The position numbers and the translations under genes are program-made. DNA of 10,962 nucleotides from Lachnospiraceae bacterium (lineage in GTDB: Bacteria; Bacillota; Clostridia; Lachnospirales; Lachnospiraceae). A model generated the notes under the pieces. It did not search any database and was not told where the DNA came from. It saw nothing but the letters and a program-made list of their open reading frames with translations. Below, in pieces: positions 7,373 to 10,962 of this stretch. How positions within the stretch are numbered: the stretch's first letter is position 1; every line of letters begins with the position of its first letter. The stretch spans positions 1-10,962 of the forward strand of contig JAILPU010000301.1 in the NCBI GenBank assembly GCA_024699395.1. Reading direction: 5' to 3'.

Positions 7373-8326
7373 ATGGCTGACAGGGTATCCGTGACGGATC
7401 CTAAGCGAAGGAAAAGGATTAACAGATTAAAGAAAATCATCCTTGGTACCGTGGCATTTTTGATAATCACTCCCTGTGTTATCAGTCTTGTGGTAACGGC
7501 AATATTATTCAGGGAAAAGAATATAAATAAAGCATTGAGAGCTGAAAACAAAGCCTTAAGCGAGAAGGCAACACTTTTTCAGTCAAAGCTTGAGGAATTG
7601 TCTCTTACGCCGAGTACCGACAAAGAGTTTGCAGGTATTTCGGGGGACACCATCGATACCAAAATATCGGAAAGTCCCGTGAGTTATATAGAGGAACCTG
7701 AAGCAAAACATAAGGTTTATCTCACTTTTGATGACGGTCCCAGTATATATACCGAGGAGATTCTTGATATCCTGGATGAATACGGGGTGAAAGCCACTTT
7801 TTTCGTGCAGGGAAAAGAGGACGAAAATTCTGTTAAAAGGCTTAAGGATATTGCAGCCGGAGGTCATACCATAGGCATGCACTCCTACAGTCATAAGTAC
7901 AGCGAGATTTATTCTTCTCTTGATGACTTCGCACAGGATTTTGCCTTGATAAGAAGTTATATATATGACAACTGCGGGGTACAGAGCGTTTTCTATCGTT
8001 TTCCGGGAGGAAGCTCCAACAACGTCAGCGATATAGATATGCATGTATTTGCGGATTATCTTGCGGGTCAGGATGTGGTATTTTTTGACTGGAATGTTTC
8101 ATCCGGAGATGCGGGTAAGCAGAAACTTTCCAAGGATGCCATAGTGAGAAATTCTCTTTTGGGAATTGAAGACAGACAGGAGAATGTGATTCTATTCCAT
8201 GACAGCAGTTCAAAGCATTCTACTGTTTTGGCATTGCCGGAGATAATTGAGAGTATTCAGGCGATGGATGACACGGTCATTCTGCCTATAACGGCTGCCA
8301 CAAAGCCGGTTCAGCACATTAAATGA
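7373..8326 (+). CDS. Membrane-anchored polysaccharide deacetylase (NodB domain)
   Basis: The 317-residue protein should remove acetyl groups from an N-acetylated glycan outside the membrane. Peptidoglycan is the likeliest target. A basic N-terminus (KRRKR) precedes one membrane helix at about 21-45, then a short coiled coil (about 47-77) and a linker, which places the catalytic domain (about 114-305) outside the cell. All NodB motifs are present: TFDDGPS with D120 and D121, HSYSH with metal ligands H170 and H174, RFPGGSS with R209, the DWN motif at 239-241, and LFHD with H276. It should be an active metal-dependent enzyme of carbohydrate esterase family 4. AAGGAAAGG upstream supports the start. 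The gene is 24 bases upstream of the bactofilin gene, so the two are probably co-transcribed. The true substrate is not visible; a chitin- or xylan-type deacetylase is less likely given the anchor and the neighbours. Confidence 0.9.
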   Translation: MADRVSVTDPKRRKRINRLKKIILGTVAFLIITPCVISLVVTAILFREKNINKALRAENKALSEKATLFQSKLEELSLTPSTDKEFAGISGDTIDTKISESPVSYIEEPEAKHKVYLTFDDGPSIYTEEILDILDEYGVKATFFVQGKEDENSVKRLKDIAAGGHTIGMHSYSHKYSEIYSSLDDFAQDFALIRSYIYDNCGVQSVFYRFPGGSSNNVSDIDMHVFADYLAGQDVVFFDWNVSSGDAGKQKLSKDAIVRNSLLGIEDRQENVILFHDSSSKHSTVLALPEIIESIQAMDDTVILPITAATKPVQHIK

Positions 8327-8350
8327 TCAAATGAACGGAGGTATTGGTAC

Positions 8351-9202
8351 ATGGGGTTTTTCTCAGACTTGAGAGAGGATCTTGCACAGGCTGTGAATGA
8401 GATGGTACCTGAAGAGGGGATGGAGAACGAACTTGAGAATACAAGTGATTCTCCTGAATCATCAGAGGAAACCGATTTGGGGAAGATGCTGGAAAATCTT
8501 ACCGGAGACGACATTCCCACAGATGAGGAGAAGTCGGAGGACGACAGTTTATTAGAGGAAGCTGTAAACGAAGTTTTTAATACAGAAAAAACAGAAGATA
8601 TAAAAGACGATTCCGCTGTTAGCAAAGATCAGGGGAAGATTGAGACGGAATCGGTTAAAGAGGAAGAGAGTAAAGAGGGATCCGGAATAATGAACAAAAT
8701 ATCATCGGCTATTTCAAATCAGAGAGCGCTTGACGAGACAAGCGTTATCGGAGGGGGAATGTCCATAAACGGAGATATTACCACAGAGGGCTCACTTGAG
8801 ATTGTGGGAAGTGTTAACGGAAATATCGATGTTCAGGGCAAGCTTAACGTTACCGGATATATAACCGGTAATTCAAAGGCTTCCGAGGTTTATGCGGAGG
8901 GAGCTAAGATTAACGGCGAGATAATAAGTGAGAAGGCTATCAAGATAGGAGCAAGTACCGTTATCATCGGAAATATTTCTGCACAGAGCGCAGTTATTGC
9001 AGGTGCTGTAAAGGGTGATATCGATGTAAAGGGACCTGTTGTGCTTGATGCTTCAGCTATTGTTATGGGTAATATCAAGTCCAAATCTGTTCAGATCAAT
9101 AACGGTGCGGTAATAGAGGGTATGTGCTCACAGTGCTATGCTGATGTCAGCCCCACATCCTTCTTTGATGATTACAAACCCGAAAATAAAAAATCTAAAT
9201 AG
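8351..9202 (+). CDS. Bactofilin family protein with long acidic N-terminal extension
   Basis: Bactofilins polymerise without nucleotides into membrane-associated filaments that place cell-wall enzymes. The C-terminal half (about 130-258) shows the bactofilin pattern of short repeated beta strands with glycines at turns: SVIGGGMSINGDI, GSLEIVGSVNGNID, GKLNVTGYITGN, GAKINGEI, and so on. The N-terminus begins with the amphipathic MGFFSDLREDLAQAVNEM and is followed by about 90 residues rich in Asp, Glu and Ser, probably disordered. Two similar short motifs, AVNEM (14-18) and AVNEV (71-75), lie in this extension. The C-terminus has a short tail with a CSQC pair (259-262). The protein is long for the family because of the extension. 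ACGGAGG upstream sets the start. Its neighbours are a wall-glycan deacetylase upstream and pyrH downstream, which suggests a morphogenesis role. The filament's client is inferred, not shown. Confidence 0.9.
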   Translation: MGFFSDLREDLAQAVNEMVPEEGMENELENTSDSPESSEETDLGKMLENLTGDDIPTDEEKSEDDSLLEEAVNEVFNTEKTEDIKDDSAVSKDQGKIETESVKEEESKEGSGIMNKISSAISNQRALDETSVIGGGMSINGDITTEGSLEIVGSVNGNIDVQGKLNVTGYITGNSKASEVYAEGAKINGEIISEKAIKIGASTVIIGNISAQSAVIAGAVKGDIDVKGPVVLDASAIVMGNIKSKSVQINNGAVIEGMCSQCYADVSPTSFFDDYKPENKKSK

Positions 9203-9226
9203 AGTATTGTTGAAAGGCTGTATAAT

Positions 9227-9922
9227 ATGAGCAGGATTTTATTAAAGCTTAGCGGTGAGGCCCTTGCGGGGGAAAAGAAAACCGGTTTTGACGAGGAAAC
9301 AGTAAGAGGAGTTGCTCTTCAGGTCAAGGAACTGGTGGATTCCGGTATTCAGGTCGGTATCGTAACCGGAGGCGGAAACTTCTGGAGAGGAAGAACAAGC
9401 GAAAACATCGACAGAACAAAAGCAGATCAGATTGGAATGCTTGCCACTGTTATGAACTGTATATATGTATCGGAGATATTCAGATCCGTTGGTTTGATGA
9501 CGGCGGTACTTACTCCCTTTGAGTGCGGTTCCTTTACAAAGCTTTTTTCCAAGGACAGAGCAAATAAATATTTTTCAAGGGGTATGGTGGTATTCTTTGC
9601 GGGAGGAACGGGACATCCCTATTTTTCCACAGATACGGGAGTCGTTCTCAGAGCGGTTGAGGTTGAGGCCGATATGATTCTTTTGGCAAAGTCCATCGAC
9701 GGCGTATATGATTCGGATCCTGCCAAGAATCCCGATGCCAAGAAGTATGATGAGGTTCCCATCGATGAGGTTATAGCAAATAACCTTCAGGTGGTGGATA
9801 TGACCGCTTCAATTCTTGCGAGAGACAATAAGATGCCCATGCTTGTTTTCGGACTTAACAAGGAGAACAGCATTATCAATACCGTGAAAGGAAAATTTGA
9901 CGGCACCCGCGTGACCGTATAA
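9227..9922 (+). CDS. pyrH: Uridylate (UMP) kinase
   Basis: PyrH phosphorylates UMP to UDP with ATP in pyrimidine nucleotide synthesis. The 231-residue protein is close to the usual length of about 240 and belongs to the bacterial amino acid kinase fold, not the eukaryotic UMP-CMP kinase type. Visible signatures are the N-terminal LLKLSGEAL with K7, TGGGNFWRG (47-55), the KADQIGMLATVMN helix, GTGHPYFSTDT (127-137), and the DGVY plus DSDPAKNPDA nucleotide-binding loop (158-171). The gene follows the bactofilin stop by 24 bases with a modest AAAGG at 9213-9217. It precedes frr by 13 bases. The pyrH-frr pairing is widespread in bacteria. In many genomes rpsB-tsf lies directly upstream, but here a deacetylase and a bactofilin take that place. 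Confidence 0.97.
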   Translation: MSRILLKLSGEALAGEKKTGFDEETVRGVALQVKELVDSGIQVGIVTGGGNFWRGRTSENIDRTKADQIGMLATVMNCIYVSEIFRSVGLMTAVLTPFECGSFTKLFSKDRANKYFSRGMVVFFAGGTGHPYFSTDTGVVLRAVEVEADMILLAKSIDGVYDSDPAKNPDAKKYDEVPIDEVIANNLQVVDMTASILARDNKMPMLVFGLNKENSIINTVKGKFDGTRVTV

Positions 9923-9935
9923 AACAGGAGAGCAT

Positions 9936-10487
9936 ATGGACGAGAGAGTAAAAGTATATGACGATAAAATGCAGAAGGCAGTAAACTTTTTAGAGGCTGA
10001 TTTTGCAGCAATCCGTGCGGGAAGAGCAAATCCCCACGTTCTTGACAAATTAAGAGTTGATTACTACGGAACACCCACTCCCATTCAGCAGGTGGGTAAC
10101 GTAACCGTTCCCGAAGCGCGTATCATTCAGATTGCACCATGGGACAAAACACTTTTGAAGGCTATTGAAAAGGCTATCCTTACATCCGACATCGGTATTA
10201 ATCCTTCCAATGACGGTTCTGTAATAAGACTTGTTTTCCCTGAACTTACAGAGGAAAGAAGAAAAGATCTTGTTAAGGATATCAAGAAAAAGGGTGAGGA
10301 CGGAAAAGTTGCTGTCCGCAACATCAGAAGAGACGGAAACGATGCTTTCAAGAAACTTCAGAAAGCTGAGATAAGTGAGGACGAGATCAAGGAATTGTCG
10401 GATGAACTCCAGAAGATTACCGACAAGTATATCAAGGATATTGATTCCATGATCGACGCAAAATCCAAGGAAATAATGACAGTATAA
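9936..10487 (+). CDS. frr: Ribosome recycling factor
   Basis: RRF splits the ribosome after termination together with EF-G. The 183-residue length is typical (about 185). The three-helix domain is made of residues 1-30 and about 104-183. It contains the conserved VRNIRRD with R128, R131 and R132, and ends in helices with the usual DEIKELSDELQKITDKYI pattern. The inserted beta domain (about 31-103) has RANPHVLDKLRVDYYGTPTPIQQ and the NVTVPEAR and GINPSNDGSVIRLVFP stretches typical of the family. AGGAG (9926-9930) lies five bases before the ATG. It is co-transcribed with pyrH. A 190-base spacer separates it from uppS. Confidence 0.97.
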   Translation: MDERVKVYDDKMQKAVNFLEADFAAIRAGRANPHVLDKLRVDYYGTPTPIQQVGNVTVPEARIIQIAPWDKTLLKAIEKAILTSDIGINPSNDGSVIRLVFPELTEERRKDLVKDIKKKGEDGKVAVRNIRRDGNDAFKKLQKAEISEDEIKELSDELQKITDKYIKDIDSMIDAKSKEIMTV

Positions 10488-10496
10488 AAAGCGCAA

Positions 10497-10522
10497 GGGG
10501 TGAGTGCTCAGGCAGTCACCCC
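10497..10522 (+). terminator. GC-rich hairpin after frr, possible terminator or attenuator
   Basis: GGGGTGA (10497-10503) pairs with TCACCCC (10516-10522) across a 12-base loop, ten bases past the frr stop codon. The tail is CGTGTTATTTCGTTTT, T-rich but interrupted, so termination may be partial. If it works, uppS would need another promoter; I found no convincing one in the spacer. Confidence 0.5.
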
Positions 10523-10529
10523 CGTGTTA

Positions 10530-10625
10530 TTTCGTTTTGTCTGCCGGGGAGTATGTAGCGAACTTGCGAGATCTGTCTGACACGGCACCGTGATTTAACA
10601 GAACGAAAAACCGACTGCCGGTTGG
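10530..10625 (+). other. Structured frr-uppS spacer with competing inverted repeats
   Basis: An 11-bp stem with one G-U pair can form between TTTCGTTTTGT (10530-10540) and ACAGAACGAAA (10598-10608). Inside it TGCCG (10542-10546) can pair with CGGCA (10583-10587). The same CGGCA lies in a local CACGG-CA-CCGTG palindrome (10581-10592, 2-base loop). It could also pair with a second TGCCG at 10616-10620, which forms the loop of a CCGAC/GTTGG hairpin (10611-10625). CTGCCGG occurs twice (10541-10547 and 10615-10621). I recognise no known riboswitch core. There is no gene here. Confidence 0.4.
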
Positions 10626-10665
10626 GATGATATTCCAATCTGCAATCGACTTGATTTTAACATAT

Positions 10666-10670
10666 AGGAG
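10666..10670 (+). promoter_or_regulatory. Ribosome binding site that decides the uppS start
   Basis: AGGAG is 7 bases before the ATG at 10678 but only 1 base before the in-frame ATG at 10672. Spacing therefore favours 10678. Confidence 0.7.
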
Positions 10671-10677
10671 CATGATT

Positions 10678-10962
10678 ATGACTGATGAACGCTGTGTTCC
10701 CAATCACGTTGCGATAATTCTTGACGGGAACGGGAGATGGGCAAAGGCCAAAGGTATGCCCCGTAATCTGGGTCATGTCCAGGGCGCAAAAAATGTGGAG
10801 ATTATCTGTGAGACGGCATACAAGATGGGAATCAATTATCTTACAGTGTATGCTTTTTCCACGGAGAACTGGAACAGACCGGATGATGAAGTGGAAGCTC
10901 TTATGAAGCTTCTTCGCAACTATCTTGTGAATTGCATTAAGACCGCCAATAAAAACAGGATG
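10678..10962 (+). CDS. uppS: Isoprenyl transferase (undecaprenyl diphosphate synthase), N-terminal part
   Basis: UppS condenses isopentenyl diphosphate units in cis onto farnesyl diphosphate to make the C55 carrier lipid for peptidoglycan and other surface polymers. Only the first 95 residues are in the window, with the frame open to its end; a full protein is usually 230-260 residues. The family start is clear: NHVAIILDGNGRWAK with the catalytic D16 and the N18, R20 and W21 that shape the diphosphate site, then GHVQGAKNV with H33. The block YLTVYAFSTENWNRPDDEV (54-72) is also diagnostic. Later substrate-binding arginines lie outside the window. The gene follows frr on the same strand, as in many Firmicutes, where cdsA and dxr often come next, but here a 190-base structured spacer intervenes. 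Confidence 0.96.
   Translation, partial: MTDERCVPNHVAIILDGNGRWAKAKGMPRNLGHVQGAKNVEIICETAYKMGINYLTVYAFSTENWNRPDDEVEALMKLLRNYLVNCIKTANKNRM

Noticed and set aside
9221..9226. Perfect TATAAT directly before the pyrH ATG
   Set aside because: It abuts the start codon with no usable -35, so it cannot give a normal leader with a ribosome binding site.
10546..10557. GGGGAGTA word in the frr-uppS spacer as a manganese (yybP-ykoY) riboswitch
   Set aside because: Only the short word matches; I do not see the second conserved loop or surrounding helices, and uppS is not a typical target.
10672..10674. Earlier in-frame ATG as the uppS start
   Set aside because: It is only one base after AGGAG; the ATG at 10678 has normal spacing and gives the usual family N-terminus.

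Overview
The window looks like chromosomal DNA from a low-to-mid GC Firmicute. The best guess is a Lachnospiraceae member (Butyrivibrio/Roseburia-like). Support comes from strong AGGAGG-type ribosome binding sites, frequent AGA arginine codons, housekeeping genes of clostridial type (RNase Y, UMP kinase, RRF, UppS), and hybrid kinases carrying an 'LGMNEMILRE' stretch that I associate with that family. The genus is inference. Every gene is on the + strand, and I see no mobile element, CRISPR array, tRNA or rRNA.

Layout. (1) 2-304: 3' end of a HAD-type 5'-nucleotidase-like gene. (2) 409-1971: rny (ribonuclease Y), with its own near-consensus promoter and a strong terminator at 2003-2035. (3) 2125-5736: two adjacent genes for membrane-bound hybrid-sensor-kinase-like proteins, expressed from an extended -10 promoter and closed by a terminator at 5758-5808. 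(4) 5986-7266: a PLP-dependent aminotransferase with its own promoter. (5) 7373 to the window end: a co-directional run of polysaccharide deacetylase, bactofilin, pyrH, frr and the 5' part of uppS. Gaps in this run are short except for 190 nt between frr and uppS.

The most unusual part is the kinase-like pair. Both proteins keep the fold layout of a hybrid histidine kinase (six membrane segments, dimerisation helices, HATPase-like domain, receiver). In both, the residue that should be the phosphorylated histidine is gone (T220 in the first, Q226 in the second), and the ATP-binding boxes are eroded. The first keeps a complete receiver (D473/D474, D517, T550, K572). The second has also lost the receiver phospho-acceptor aspartate (G525) and the catalytic N-box asparagine (Y343). 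Both reading frames are open and about 600 codons long. The genes are three bases apart and in the same reading frame, separated by only a TAA and one CCC codon. This suggests a retained pseudo-kinase signalling pair rather than decaying pseudogenes.

The second theme is an envelope and morphogenesis cluster. A membrane-anchored NodB-type deacetylase and a bactofilin with a long acidic N-terminal extension sit directly upstream of pyrH-frr-uppS. UppS makes the undecaprenyl carrier lipid, so a polymerising scaffold, a cell-wall glycan-modifying enzyme and carrier-lipid synthesis may share transcripts. The frr-uppS spacer contains several inverted repeats that could form alternative RNA structures.
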